A stretch of DNA of 64,000 nt from Branchiostoma lanceolatum. Its lineage: Eukaryota; Chordata; Leptocardii; Amphioxiformes; Branchiostomatidae. A program made the position numbers and the translations under genes. Below the pieces are notes generated by a model. That model was not told the DNA's origin. It saw only the letters and a program-made list of their open reading frames with translations, and ran no database searches. The stretch covers positions 29,625,435 to 29,689,434 of the forward strand of contig NC_089724.1 in assembly GCF_035083965.1 (NCBI RefSeq). The letters run 5' to 3'. Positions 37,301-47,770 of the stretch are shown in pieces. The first letter of the stretch is position 1. Each line of letters begins with the position of its first letter.

Positions 37301-37685
37301 GTAAATACCAGTCGCCAAAGCTGTCCTGTAGCGAGGAACCCGCTCAGATCAACTTCATTCAGATATATTTCGTCCCCTACTTGATTTACAATGCTACCAC
37401 CTAGATGTGATGCAGGGAATTGTTTTACAGTCTCAAACCGCTTTCCTGGTGACATTGAACGGAACACTGTTACATCCCGACTGTGGTAGTACCACATGTG
37501 AACTCGGGAGAGTGTTATGGGGGTCTGCAGGTCAAAGGTTAGCCACCAGATGTCCTCTGTAGCTGCAAGTTGCCAGCCGGTTCTTAGGTTGGAGTCCAGA
37601 ACATAGCCGGCAACATGTCGTACACCGTCGTCGTCCTCCCATTCGTTCGGTGTCGCCCATGTCGGGTCGGTCTCCACCCAGCCAC
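27341..37685 (-). CDS. Mosaic seven-helix receptor: discoidin-like, LDLa x4, kringle x2, SMB, 7TM (5' end missing)
   Basis: Exons in transcript order: 37685-37242, 36924-36814, 35961-35866, 35498-35328, 33811-33716, 32545-32306, 31937-31874, 31375-31185, 30857-30722, 30212-27341. All junction phases agree and give about 1472 residues. Module order: a discoidin-like sandwich, four LDLa modules, a one-exon kringle, a two-exon kringle, somatomedin B, a cysteine-rich region, seven helices and a long repetitive tail. The helices look like class B / Methuselah-like receptors; I see no GPS cleavage motif before helix 1. No start codon or signal peptide was found; upstream exons may lie beyond the foldback element or be undetected. 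From memory, lancelets have many adhesion-like receptors with kringle, LDLa and somatomedin B modules, and this fits that group. Ligand and G protein unknown. Confidence 0.88.
27391..28370 (-). repeat. 150-bp tandem repeat coding 50-residue units in the GPCR tail
   Basis: The word catcggccaa (or catcggtcaa) recurs at 27541, 27691, 27841, 27991, 28141 and 28291, exactly 150 bases apart, with partial units at both ends. The encoded unit begins [20 protein letters not shown] and ends with [14 protein letters not shown]-like text. It is Ala/Thr/Gly-rich and probably disordered. The period is a multiple of three, so unit gain or loss keeps the frame. Confidence 0.95.
30722..30857 (-). other. Somatomedin B exon
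   Basis: The translation has the eight-cysteine pattern of a somatomedin B domain: C-x5-C, then [18 protein letters not shown] with adjacent CC. Phase 1 entry and phase 2 exit fit its neighbours. The domain is a small disulphide knot used in vitronectin and related proteins for protein binding. Confidence 0.9.
31053..31083. repeat. GAT trinucleotide repeat
   Basis: A short imperfect (GAT)n run in the intron between the somatomedin B and kringle exons. Confidence 0.85.
31185..31937 (-). other. Kringle domain encoded by two exons
   Basis: Exon 31937-31874 gives [20 protein letters not shown] and exon 31375-31185 gives the rest: [38 protein letters not shown] and [11 protein letters not shown]. 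The six cysteines and the core RNPDxxxRPWCY are kringle hallmarks. The small first exon is only 64 bases long; phases 1 and 2 fit exactly. Confidence 0.92.
32306..32545 (-). other. Kringle domain encoded by one exon
   Basis: Begins [20 protein letters not shown], continues [19 protein letters not shown] and ends [19 protein letters not shown] with [12 protein letters not shown]. It is a complete kringle in a single exon, unlike the split kringle that follows. Confidence 0.92.
32588..32905 (+). mobile_element. tRNA-derived SINE
   Basis: Head gtggcgtactgaatagaaca, B box agttcgatcccgg, then gtgcccttgggaaaggcact, cactcaggtgtaaatgagta and a body ending ccccggtgtgccatggtcca. The copy at 63446-63770 is close over nearly the whole length. 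It lies in the intron directly 5' of the one-exon kringle. Confidence 0.8.
33350..33685 (-). mobile_element. tRNA-derived SINE
   Basis: Minus-strand copy: head near 33685 (gtagcgtagtggcagggtgt), B box ggttcgaatccgg, then agaaaaggcactttacacga and the tail reaching the word tgcatatccgtactgattta. It is about 30 bases from LDLa exon 33716-33811. Confidence 0.75.
34264..34384. repeat. CA/TA microsatellite
   Basis: (CA)n followed by (TA)n, then another (CA)n block, in a GPCR intron. Confidence 0.95.
34790..34892 (-). mobile_element. SINE tail fragment
   Basis: Matches the body of the 33350-33685 SINE: cagggaaggacacctactct and ctcctcaaacacgggacctc. The tRNA-like head is absent. Confidence 0.55.
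35047..35295. mobile_element. GC-rich MITE with about 45-bp inverted ends
   Basis: Left end aagccccctctcactggacc cgcggcacgctggcggcgtc; right end gacgccgccagcgcgccgcg ggtccagtgagaggggggct. The arms are nearly perfect and GC-rich while the middle is AT-rich. It sits about 30 bases beyond the donor of LDLa exon 35498-35328. Confidence 0.85.
37242..37685 (-). other. Discoidin-like carbohydrate-binding-type exon
   Basis: A 148-codon phase 1-1 exon. It contains [40 protein letters not shown] and ends [14 protein letters not shown]. The spacing of WxxTFDLxxPxxxSRV and the closing ExxF strand resemble galactose-binding-like (F5/8C) domains, but the match is weaker than for the two F5/8C domains at 55274-60166. 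Confidence 0.6.
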
Positions 37686-39273
37686 CTGCCAGTGACAGCC
37701 TTCCATTAATTACGTCTCAAATCACTAATTCTATCAATCAGCGTTTGGAAGACTTCTACATTCAAACTTTCGTAAAAGAACTTCACAGTGATAACAAAGG
37801 TGGATCTGCTTAAAAACAAAATGAGGACTGTTCAAGTCCACCTTTGATTAAGAACAGAAGCTGGGTATTGACAATATTCGGCACATGACTTCCGTCATAA
37901 AACTGCGAACATGCTGTCACAAGTTATACATTGAAACCGGAAGACATATAACCACACTCCGAAACTGTCGATACTGCTATCTTCAACTTAAGAGTCATTG
38001 CACGAGAAAACCAGGCAATACCAGGCAGAGATGGGAAGATGGGGGTCGGCCAAATCGGCTCATACTTTGTATGCGTGATAGGTATGTGGAACTATGAACA
38101 GCCATATAACTAAAACCCTCCAGCTATTTTTCGTTATGGCGTTCTGGGACCCCCCTCCGAGACCCTCAAAAAGCCAACAATTTATGGCTGAAAATTACTG
38201 AACTTGCAATGGCTACCCTGACAATGCTGATTAAGATACGATTATGAATTTTTATTTCCATATAGCATGGCTTCCCTAGTTTTACCTACCAAAAGTTGAA
38301 GGTGAAGCGTTGAAATTAAGAGGGTGTACTAGGGGGTTACCAGAACCAATGAAAACAGAAATTTCAACTCTTTGAATTTTAGTCATTTTTAAGGGGCATT
38401 TTCTGCCCTGGGCAGCGGCTTTGGAGAATGGTTTTACTGTTGCTGGAGAGAGGAACATCTACTGATTCAAAAACAAGCGTCGTAAATTTGGGACACTCAT
38501 AACGCGAGCCGTGAATGGGGGCTCTTTATGGGGATTTTCCGGGTTTGGGGCTATGATAAATCAGGTTGTGACGTCTCACTACGGGGTAAGTTATGGCAAT
38601 TTTTTCTGCAGCTGGGTGAAAACCATGCACAATTGTCATAAAATGCTAGCACAAGTCAGAAATGTTGATTTGGGCTCTACATGGGGGATATAAAGATACT
38701 TAAAAAGTAAATTAAGCTTGTTTTGCACATTTTACAGTTGCTATCTAAGAATTAGTTCCTCGCTTAATAATTATATGCATATTCATTTATTAAATGGTAC
38801 ATACTGAAAAAGAGGCTATGTATGTGGGTTATCAGGACTCCCAATTATCATTTGTGCACACTCCTGCACATGGGTGCAGAGCTACATGTACACATACTTT
38901 ATATGGGCAATAAAGAAATTAGACTATAACAATTGTCAAGAACAATTCTAGATTTCAGCAATATACATTTAATTTTGATGGTCAATCGGGATCAGTACAG
39001 GTATCATACTGAATTTAACAAACTGCAGTTCACAGATTATCAAATTTTCAAAGTGTTCTCAAAAACGTAGCCCTAATGTAGCATGTAATGTAATTTTCAT
39101 TCCCAGGGCTACAATACCATATTAAAATTTTGATGCTACATGTATCTTCAAAATGCATGAAATTCTTCATGCTATAGGACCATTGAATTCGAAACAGACG
39201 CGTTGAATAGATGAATATCATTATGCAAAAATTGAAGTCCAAGATCATGCACAACTATTTGTTCTTCACTCAG

Positions 39274-39388
39274 TCTGACTCTTAAGAAGTTGATTAAGGA
39301 GGATGTTGGTTTACAGGATGATGATCTTTGTTCTGTCATGCTTGACAGGAACTTGTGTCACCTCACAGAGGATGAAATGATTGGATAA
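39274..39388 (+). pseudogene. Exon-like fragment inside the foldback element
   Basis: After a good acceptor (tcttcactcag) an open stretch of 37 codons reads LTLKKLIKEDVGLQDDDLCS then MLDRNLCHLTEDEMIG and ends in TAA. The composition is protein-like, with a helical, acidic character, and differs from the surrounding AT-rich sequence. It could be a terminal exon of the element's own lost gene or a captured host exon. I do not recognise the family. Confidence 0.35.
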
Positions 39389-40137
39389 TACAAAAAATAT
39401 CAACTTTTGCAATCATCTATCATTGTGAGAAACGAACATCTGCAAACGTGCCAGATGTGAAGGCTGAATGCCTTGAATCTGACAAGAATGACGCATCGCA
39501 ATTTCCAAGTACTTGCCACTTGCCATTAATTACCAGCATCCTATCTGGAAAAGCCTCACCTGCCCAGTGGAGACCATTGGGCGCAGCTGCACATGTTAGG
39601 CTGTTTCTATGGACTTTTCTATGTTAAGATGCAGTGGCTTTTAGCAATGCACTATTATCTGCATTACGGCAATAATACATGCAAAGAATCTTAATGATGC
39701 CCTTAACTTTTTTTTCAATCTTTGAGATTTCACATTCCCATAACATTATGACAACTTCTAACCACCTACAGCAAATTGTATGTTTTGGTGGTGTTTTTTT
39801 GTAATTAAATGCTGTTAGTTTTGATTTTGTACTGGTTAAACAATTTTCAAAACTATTGCAGCGGTAGCATAGTACTTAACCACTTAGCTCCCAAGTACCT
39901 GGCTGTCCCGATAGCCGATAGCCAGGCGCCTTGTATTGCATAAATTGTGTGGATTGTATCATATTAGATTAGTAAGTCTGTAAAAGAGATTGAAATTACT
40001 ATCTACATTTACAGCCACTGGCTGAGTTCTCCGAGAATGCTTGATAGCAAATATTGAATGTTCTTTGAAATGGAACAAACGCAATTACAATGTACAATTT
40101 GTCGATTTCATTATGATTCATGTGCTGACCCAAATTG

Positions 40138-40415
40138 ACAAGTATATATCGCTCGTTCTCATCTAAATGCACACATTTTGTAACTTCCGTTATCGTTAGA
40201 AGAAAGACGTTCCTGACATTAAGATATGCCATATATAAGGTACCAAACTGTCGTTTTTGAAAAGCTAGAAAGTTTTAAGTCATCATAAAAACTACAGTTT
40301 GACATCTTATATGTGGCATATTCTAATGCCAGGAACGTGTTACTTCAATCGGTAACGGATATATATTAAAAAATGTGTACATTTAACTGAGAACGAGCAA
40401 TGTATATTTAGTTTA
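40138..40415. mobile_element. Nested hairpin element
   Basis: The left arm (with cgctcgttctcatctaaatg, ttcctgacattaagatatgc and catatataaggtaccaaact) is mirrored by a right arm (agtttgacatcttatatgtg, cattctaatgccaggaacgt, aactgagaacgagcaatgta). Arms are about 125 bp with a loop of about 20 bp. It lies wholly inside the larger foldback element. Confidence 0.75.
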
Positions 40416-41347
40416 AAACTGTTCCCTGACATTTGTTATAATGACTGCCTTGTTTCTTAATTTTCCATATAGCTGCGTGTACCAGTGATATCACATATGT
40501 GGAGGTCTGATAACCCCCATACATAGCCTTTTTTTACTATTGACCACCTCATAATTGCACATACTTTTTCAGTAAGTAATTTACTGATTAACATCTTAGA
40601 AAGCAACTGTAAAATGTGCAAAACAAGCTTAATTTACTTTTAAGTATCTTTATATCCCCCATGTAGAGCCCAAATCAACATTTCTGACTTGTGCTAGCAT
40701 TTTATTACAATTGTGCATGGTTTTCACCCAGCAGCAGAAAAAATTGCCATAACTTACCCCGAAGTGAGACGTCACAACCTGATTTATTATAGCCCCAAAC
40801 CCGAAAAATCCCCATAAAGAGCCCCCATTCACGGCTCGCGTTATGAGTGTCCTAAATTTACGACGCTTGTTTTTGAATCAGTAGATGTTCCTCTCTCCAG
40901 CAACAGTAAAACCATTCTCTAAAGCCACTGCCCAGGGCAGAAAATGCCCCTTAAAAATGACTAAAATTCAAAGAGTTGAAATTTCTGTTTTCATTGGTTC
41001 TGGTAACCCCCTAGTACACCCTCTTAATTTCAACGCTTCACCTTCAACTTTTGGTAGGTAAAACTAGGGAACCCATGCTATATGGAAATATAAAATTCAT
41101 AATCGTATCTTAATCAGCATTGTCAGGGTAGCCATTGCAAGTTCAGTAATTTTCAGCCATAAATTGTTGGCTTTTTGAGGGTCTCGGAGGGGGGTCCCAG
41201 AACGCCATAACGAAAAAAAAGCTGGAGGGTTTTAATTATATGGCTGTTCAAAGTTCCACATACCTATCACACATACAAAGTATGAGCCGATTTGGCCGAC
41301 CCCCGTCTTCCCACCTCTGCCTGGTTTTCTCATGCAATGACTCTTAA

Positions 41348-42779
41348 CATAATAGAAGACCAGAAAGGTCGTCATTTGCTCATGAGCAAATACAGCATAT
41401 TTCACTCGCTCCTCGTGCAATAATGACGTTTTGTAATGATCTTAGCTACATTTGTTTGAATGTGCCGTTCATTACGCGCGTGTTCCTACAACATGACCTC
41501 AGGTAACCTGAATGGAACACGTGTTCTTTGTCCAGCAGCAAATGGAACGCGCAGAACCTCAGAGATAGAACATGGAACGGGGATAGCACTTTTGGCCCGT
41601 TTTTGGTCTGAGAAAGGGCCAAAAGTCCCAAAAATGAAGCATTTTGAAGTGATGTACACCAGAAATGTCGGAGAAGGCAACCTTGTACCGAATTCAAGGT
41701 CATTTGTAATACCAGGGCACAGCAGTCCAAAATGTAATTTTTGCCTAAAAATGCCCCCAAAAACCTCCATCAAAATGTTTTTAAGGCCTTTTTAAAAAAT
41801 AAACGAAAAACAAAACGTCAGGGGGTATTTGCAATCTTAACATCCATGCCATGCAATTTCAGGTTGTTTGGTCTAAAAATGGCGGAGTTGAATCGATTTG
41901 CAGATTTAGCAGCAGAAGAAGAAGAAGATGAACAAAAACAATATATTTCACTCTACCCATACCTATGGTATGGGGAGTGGAAAACAATAAAAATTGTTTT
42001 GTAGTGTCATTTTTTTACGAATGACTGTAGCATTGCAGTGTAAATGTGTTTTTTAAACTCATTTCGCATAAGGCCATGCTGATTTGATTATATGGATGAC
42101 ATCCTCTAGGATCCCTAAAACTGATGCGGTCGTGTGAATAAAAAAATATTTGGCAAAAAATTGCCTTATGAAATCTACTTGGTCAGGAAGGTTGCACAAA
42201 TGTCTTAACACACAGAGAATGACATACGAAATCATGGATTCTTTTTTTTGCTATTTCACCTCTTTTTATTTTTACTTTGGCCTTCTACAACCAACCAAAG
42301 ATTAGTATCCGTTTTCCGAAATACTTTTTTGCAATTTAGATCATATATTTGTTCATTATGCAGCTGCTTTGCTTGATTCTCAGTATGATAGAAAACTTTT
42401 ATTTCATTTTAGGAAATGGACGAAAATTGATTTTATCTATATAATCAAATCAACATTGCCTAAATTATGATAATGAGACAAATGAGTACAACTAATTTAC
42501 ACTCAAAACATGTCAGAATATCCCTAATGGATTAATCGAACAATATATCAACAGAAATAACAAAAATAGCCAACAGAAAAGATCTTTGTGATGAAAATTG
42601 ACGAGCGTATAAGTATGTGTATGTGTTGGTGGCAGACTATGATGCAAAATTTAATAATGAATTCTTTATTTTTCATATATATTTTAATATTCCTTAATCA
42701 TTAACATTCTAATGATATCAGTATGCTTTTGGAATCGATATCATTGTAAAGTGAAATAATAATTCACTAAAACTGTTGG
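41348..42779. other. Non-coding stretch, probably repeat-derived
   Basis: Overlapping frames of about 100 codons occur on both strands at 41446-41795, which is typical of a former coding repeat rather than of a gene. No family is recognised. The remainder is AT-rich. Confidence 0.4.
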
Positions 42780-44219
42780 AATATATGGGGAGTAGTGAAG
42801 ATTTTTAGAGCAAAATGCTGGTTCTCCTCATTTTTTCTTCAGATTATTGAAATAGTACATGTAACCTAATTACAAAAAGATCCACCGGAAATATATCTAC
42901 ACTACCAAATATTGAAAAGGCATTTTTCTTGTTTTTCTTTCAAACAGAGAATTAAACTTACAGGAAGAAAGTTATTCTGTGTCCAAGAAATCGTTCTTGT
43001 CGATGGGCCAAGCAAATTTTTCTTGTTGCATTTTTTCTTAGATTGAGATTTGTATTCTAATATCACTTACTCCTGGAATTGAATTGGTTACTTCTAGAAT
43101 ATCATTCTTGAAGAGCTAAAACAATTGGGTAAGAAAAACAAGAAAAAATATGTAGTGTAGTGGTAGTATATGAGAAAAAAAACGCCAGATCCGTCGCAAA
43201 AATGTATTGGTCATAAAATTAACCATCATTTCTTTCATATATACATGACGATATTACTTATCACCTTTGTCACTGATGCTATACATATCATATTTTTTCG
43301 CTAGTCCTGTTGACACAGAATATTGAAATTCTAAAGAACTAGCTGTGGTGTTGCGACCGGCGGCATTTTTCAGCGAGGAGAATACTCCTTAAAATTGTCT
43401 TGCCGCTAATACCTTGAAGAGGTCAGTCAGCTCCATTCTGGGGTGGAATGCTTTCGACGTCGTCGTTTTCTAATGCAAGGTTATCGACGTTTTTCAGACA
43501 GTGTTCTGAATACGTTTGTCCGTCAAAAATGCAGTTCTAGTGGCATTACTAATGTTGCGTTATATCTAACGTATATACCTAAATACCCCATTTCTAAAAA
43601 CCACGTATATTTGCTTCATTGCAGATTTAGGTGAAGCAGCGTTAGTTGCAAATTTTCTAGTATGCTCTTATGTGCTATTTTGAAAAATAATGCATGTATC
43701 CTTCTATGTTCTATGACCTCAGTTTTGTACAACTCATAACTGTTTTATTCAAATTGCTTAGCAGCCAAGCCAAGCGGCAGAATTGCACAATAGGTGACAG
43801 ATTCAGGATCTCAATACACATTAAAAACGACATAGACGGTTATAGTTATTTCGAAAGTTCATAATGTTCGTCGGTGTGTCCGTTAAATGGCAGTGACAAA
43901 CACGGTATTCTTAGGTCATAATTACTGAGCCTAGCTTATTGTCTGAAAGCATGTTCTCTGTCTTTGAGTGCTGAATTTTGGTGTGGAGATGTGGTTTAAA
44001 TTTCCATGGAGTGTAGAGGGTGGTTGACATTCCAAGTTTTCGTCTTCCGTCTGTCCTGAGGTTTGGGGAGAGGGGTTATCTGGATACTGTTGCTGTAGAT
44101 GATTTTTGTTGCCCTTCTCTGTACTGATTCACGAGTGTTGTTCTGTTTTGTGTTGCAGCCTAGGTACACGGCATTTGCCTAATTCACAAAGGCCATATCA
44201 GAGTAGAATAAACAATTTC

Positions 44220-44463
44220 CAGATCCTCCGGTGACACCCCGCCCTTTTTAAAGCATGCAAAGAAAGTAGAGAGCCCTTCTTTGCAATGCGGGTGGTTTGG
44301 TTGTCCCGACCAAGACTAGTAGTAGTGAGGTGACGTTTGAAACCCAGATATGTGGCGCACTCAACGACCGGGACAAATTGACATGGATAGTAAATTTCTT
44401 ACCTGCTAGCTCAAATGCACCTGACACGCAGGGGCACGGACGTAAAGTGAAATATAAGGGCAC
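44220..44463 (-). pseudogene. LINE reverse-transcriptase remnant (copy 1)
   Basis: On the minus strand the decayed frame reads through the thumb-region pattern of CR1/L2-like reverse transcriptases. The clearest version is copy 2. Frameshifts separate the two halves. Confidence 0.5.
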
Positions 44464-45822
44464 TAGAATTGTTGGATTGAGGAGAGTATTGTAGATTTTA
44501 AAAGCAAAATGCGGGTTCTCCTCGTTTAAAGCAGATTTTTGAAACAGTATATGTACACTAATAACAAAACTAATCTACCAGAAATATATTTATAAGCAAC
44601 AGAAATGCCAGTTTCGTCGCAAAAATGTATTGGTCTGATATGGGTCAACACCAACTTGGCCATAGAATTAGCCACCATTTCTTTCTGATACATGGCGATA
44701 TTACTGATCACCTGCTTTGTCACTGATTCTTTACATGTTATATTTTTTCTCTAGTCCTGTTGATACAAAATACTGCAATGTTAAATATTTGAATTTGAAA
44801 GAGCCACCCGTGGTGTTGAGACCGGCGGCATTTTTTTCCGCGAGGCAAATATTCCCCAAAATTATCTTGCCGCTAATTACCTTTATAGAGCAGCTGTTGT
44901 TCCTTCCTTGAGTTCCAGAGAGTGCTAAAGATATAAGCTTGACTAATCAAGGAAAGATCACGGCAAGACGGCCGTTAAGTTCTACACGGCTACGTCACAA
45001 AAAAAAACCGATCTGTTCCAGCGGACGTACACCGTAGATCAAATCCCCCCCCCCCCAGTGACGAGGTCAGTCAACTCCATACTGGGGTCGAATATTTTCG
45101 ACGTCTTCGTTTCCTAATGCAGGGTTATCGACGTTTTTCAGACTATGTTCTGAATACATTAATCTGTCAAATTTTCATTTCTACTGGTATAACTAATGCT
45201 GTGTTGTATCTAGGATATATACCTAAATACCCCATTTTTTAAATATCCCATATATTTGCTTCATTGCAGATTTAGGTGAAGCAGCGTTAGTTGCAAATTT
45301 TCTGGTATTCTCTCATGTGCTATTATGGAAAATAATGCATGCGCAAGACATGTATCCTTCTATGTTCTATGACCTCAGTTTTGTACAACTCATAACTGTT
45401 TTATTCAAATTGCTTAGCAGCCAAGCCAAGCGGCAGAATTGCACAATAGGTGGCAGATATCATCTCAATACACATTAAAAACGGCCGACATAGACGGTTA
45501 TAGTTAACTAGTTATATTAAAAGTTACTAGTGTTCGTCGGTGTGTCCGTTAAATGGCAGTGACAAACAAAGTATTCTCAGGTCCTGATTACTGACGCTAG
45601 CTTATTGTCAAAAATAGAAAGGATGTTCTCTGTCTTTAAGGGGTGAATTTTGGTGTGGAGATGTGGTTTTAGTTCCATGGAGTGCAGAGGGTGGTTGACA
45701 TTTCAGGTGTCCGTCTGCCGTCTGTCCTGAAGGGTGGGGAGAGGGGTTGTATGGATGCTGTTGCTGTAGATGATTTTCGTTGCCTTTCTCTAGATCTGTA
45801 CTGCTTCACGAGTGTTGTTCTA

Positions 45823-46128
45823 TTATGTGCTGCAGCCTAGGTACACGACTAACACAGCTCGTATCAGAGTAGAATAAACAACTTCCAGGTCCTCCGGTGA
45901 CACCCCGCCCTTCTTAGGCATGCAGAGAAAGTAGAAAGCCTTTCTTTGCAATGCGGGTGGTTTGGTTGTCCCGACCAAGACTAGTAGTAGTGCGGTGACG
46001 TTTGAAACCCAGATATGTGGCGCACTCAACGACCGGGACAAATTGACATGGATAGTAAATTGCTTACCTGCTAGCTCAAATGCACCTGACACGCAGGGGC
46101 ACGGACGTAAAGTGAAATATAAGGGCAC
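45823..46128 (-). pseudogene. LINE reverse-transcriptase remnant (copy 2)
   Basis: The minus strand reads KAFYFLCMPKKGGVSPEDLE followed by VVYSTLIRAVLVVYLGC. This matches the usual LINE motif in which 'RLYFLRxLKRAGVSPEDL' is followed by 'VYxTLIRPVLEY'. Upstream the second frame reads ECATYLGFKRHL, the preceding YLG block. The two frames show that the gene is broken. The 3' flank gives no intact tail. Confidence 0.65.
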
Positions 46129-47554
46129 TAGAATTGTTGGATTGAGGAGAGTATTGTAGATTTTAAAAGCAAAATGCGGGTTCTCCTCGTTTAAAGCAGA
46201 TTTTTGAAACAGTATATGTACACTAGTAACAAAACTAATCTACCAGAAATATATTTCTAAGCAACAGAAATGCCAGTTGCGTCGCAAAAATGTATTGGTC
46301 TGATATCGATATGGGTCAACACCAACTTGGCCATAGAATTAGCCACCATTTCTTTCTGATACATGGCGATATTACTGATCACCTGCTTTGTCACTGATTC
46401 TTTACATGTTATATTTTTTCTCTAGTCCTGTTGATACAAAATACTGCAATGTTAAATATTTGAATTTTAAAGAGCCACCCGTGGTGTTGAGACCGGCGGC
46501 ATTTTTTTCCGCGAGGCAAATATTCCCCAAAATTATCTTGCCGCTTATTACCTTTATAGAGCAGCTGTTGTTCCTTCCTTGAGTTGCAGAGAGTGCAAAA
46601 GATATAAGCTTGACTTAGCAAGAAAAGATCGCGGCAAGACGGCCGTTAAGTTCCAAACGGCTACGTCACAAAAAACCGATCTGTTCCAGCGAACGTACGC
46701 CGTAGATCAAATCCCCCCCTCCCCCAGTGACGAGGTCAGTCAGCTCCGGAGCTCCATACTGGGGTCGAATATTTTAGACGTCTTCGTTTCCTAATGCAGG
46801 GTTATCGACGTTTTTCAGACTATGTTCTGAATACATTAATCTGTCAAATTTTCATTTCTACCGGTATTACTAATGTTGTGTTGTATCTAGGATATATACC
46901 TAAATACCCCATTTTTTTAAAATCCCATATATTTGCTTCATTGCAGATTTAGGTGAAGCAGCGTTAGTTGCAAATTTTCTGGTATTCTCTCATGTGCTAT
47001 TATGGAAAATAATGCATGCGCAAGACATGTATCCTTCTATGTTCTATGACCTCAGTTTTGTACAACTCATAACTGTTTTATTCAAATTGCTTAGCAGCCA
47101 AGCCAAGCGGCAGAATTGCACAATAGGTGGCAGATATCATCTCAATAGACATTAAAAACGGCCGACATAGACGGTTATAGTTAACTAGTTATATTAAAAG
47201 TTACTAGTGTTCGTCGGTGTGTCCGTTAAATGGCAGTGACAAACAAAGTATTCTCAGGTCCTGATTACTGACGCTAGCTTATTGTCAAAATAGAAAGGAT
47301 GTTCTCTGTCTTTAAGGGGTGAATTTTGGTGTGGAGATGTGGTTTTAGTTCCATGGAGTGCAGAGGGTGGTTGACATTTCAGGTGTCCGTCTGCCGTCTG
47401 TCCTGAAGGGTGGGGAGAGGAGTTGTATGGATGCTGTTGCTGTAGATGATTTTCGTTGCCCTTCTCTAGATCTGTACTGCTTCACGAGTGTTGTTCTGTT
47501 ATGTGTTGCAGCCTAGGTACACGACTAACACAGCTCGTATCAGAGTAGAATAAA

Positions 47555-47740
47555 CAACTTCCAGGTCCTCCGGTGACACCCCGCCCTTCTTAGGCATGCA
47601 GAGAAAGTAGAAAGCCTTTCTTTGCTATGTGGGTGGTTTGGTTGTCCCAACCAAGGCTGTGGTGAAGTTTGAAACCCAGATATGTGGCGCACTCAACGAC
47701 TGGGACAAATTGACATGGATAGTAAATTGCTTACCTGCTA
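47555..47740 (-). pseudogene. LINE reverse-transcriptase remnant (copy 3)
   Basis: Same block as in copies 1 and 2, with a short deletion (the actagtagtagtgaggtgacg region is shortened to gctgtggtgaag) before the copy ends. Confidence 0.5.
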
Positions 47741-47770
47741 GCCCAAATGCACCTGACACGCATTGGCATA

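Larger units (their letters stand above)
37988..41347. mobile_element. Foldback element with arms of about 860 bp at TTAA sites
   Basis: The left arm (37988 to about 38855) and the right arm (about 40495-41347) are long inverted repeats, both starting TTAAGAGTCATTGCA at the outer end (TTAA at 37988-37991 and 41344-41347). The arms differ by scattered substitutions and short indels; for example the left arm carries an extra ataccaggcag. The same 60-codon frame appears in both arms because they are copies, not because it is a gene. The 1.6 kb middle is not arm sequence and contains an exon-like fragment and a nested hairpin. No transposase was recognised. Confidence 0.85.
42780..47770. repeat. 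Three tandem copies of a segment of about 1.67 kb
   Basis: Unit starts are recognisable by the phrase aaaagcaaaatgcgggttct (copy 1: gagcaaaatgctggttctcc) at about 42813, 44504 and 46167. Copies 2 and 3 are nearly identical with a period of 1665 bases; copy 1 is more diverged and lacks about 170 bases present in the others. Copy 3 breaks off near 47770. Each unit holds a reverse-transcriptase remnant on the minus strand. The arrangement is a local tandem amplification of a LINE-containing segment. Confidence 0.85.

Noticed and set aside
38511-40832. Identical 60-codon frame in the + strand at 38511 and the - strand at 40650
   Set aside because: These are the same sequence in the two inverted arms; there is no homology or coding signature, so it is a mark of the repeat and not a gene pair.
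41446-41795. Overlapping frames of about 100 codons on both strands
   Set aside because: No recognisable protein and no splice or start context; treated as repeat debris.
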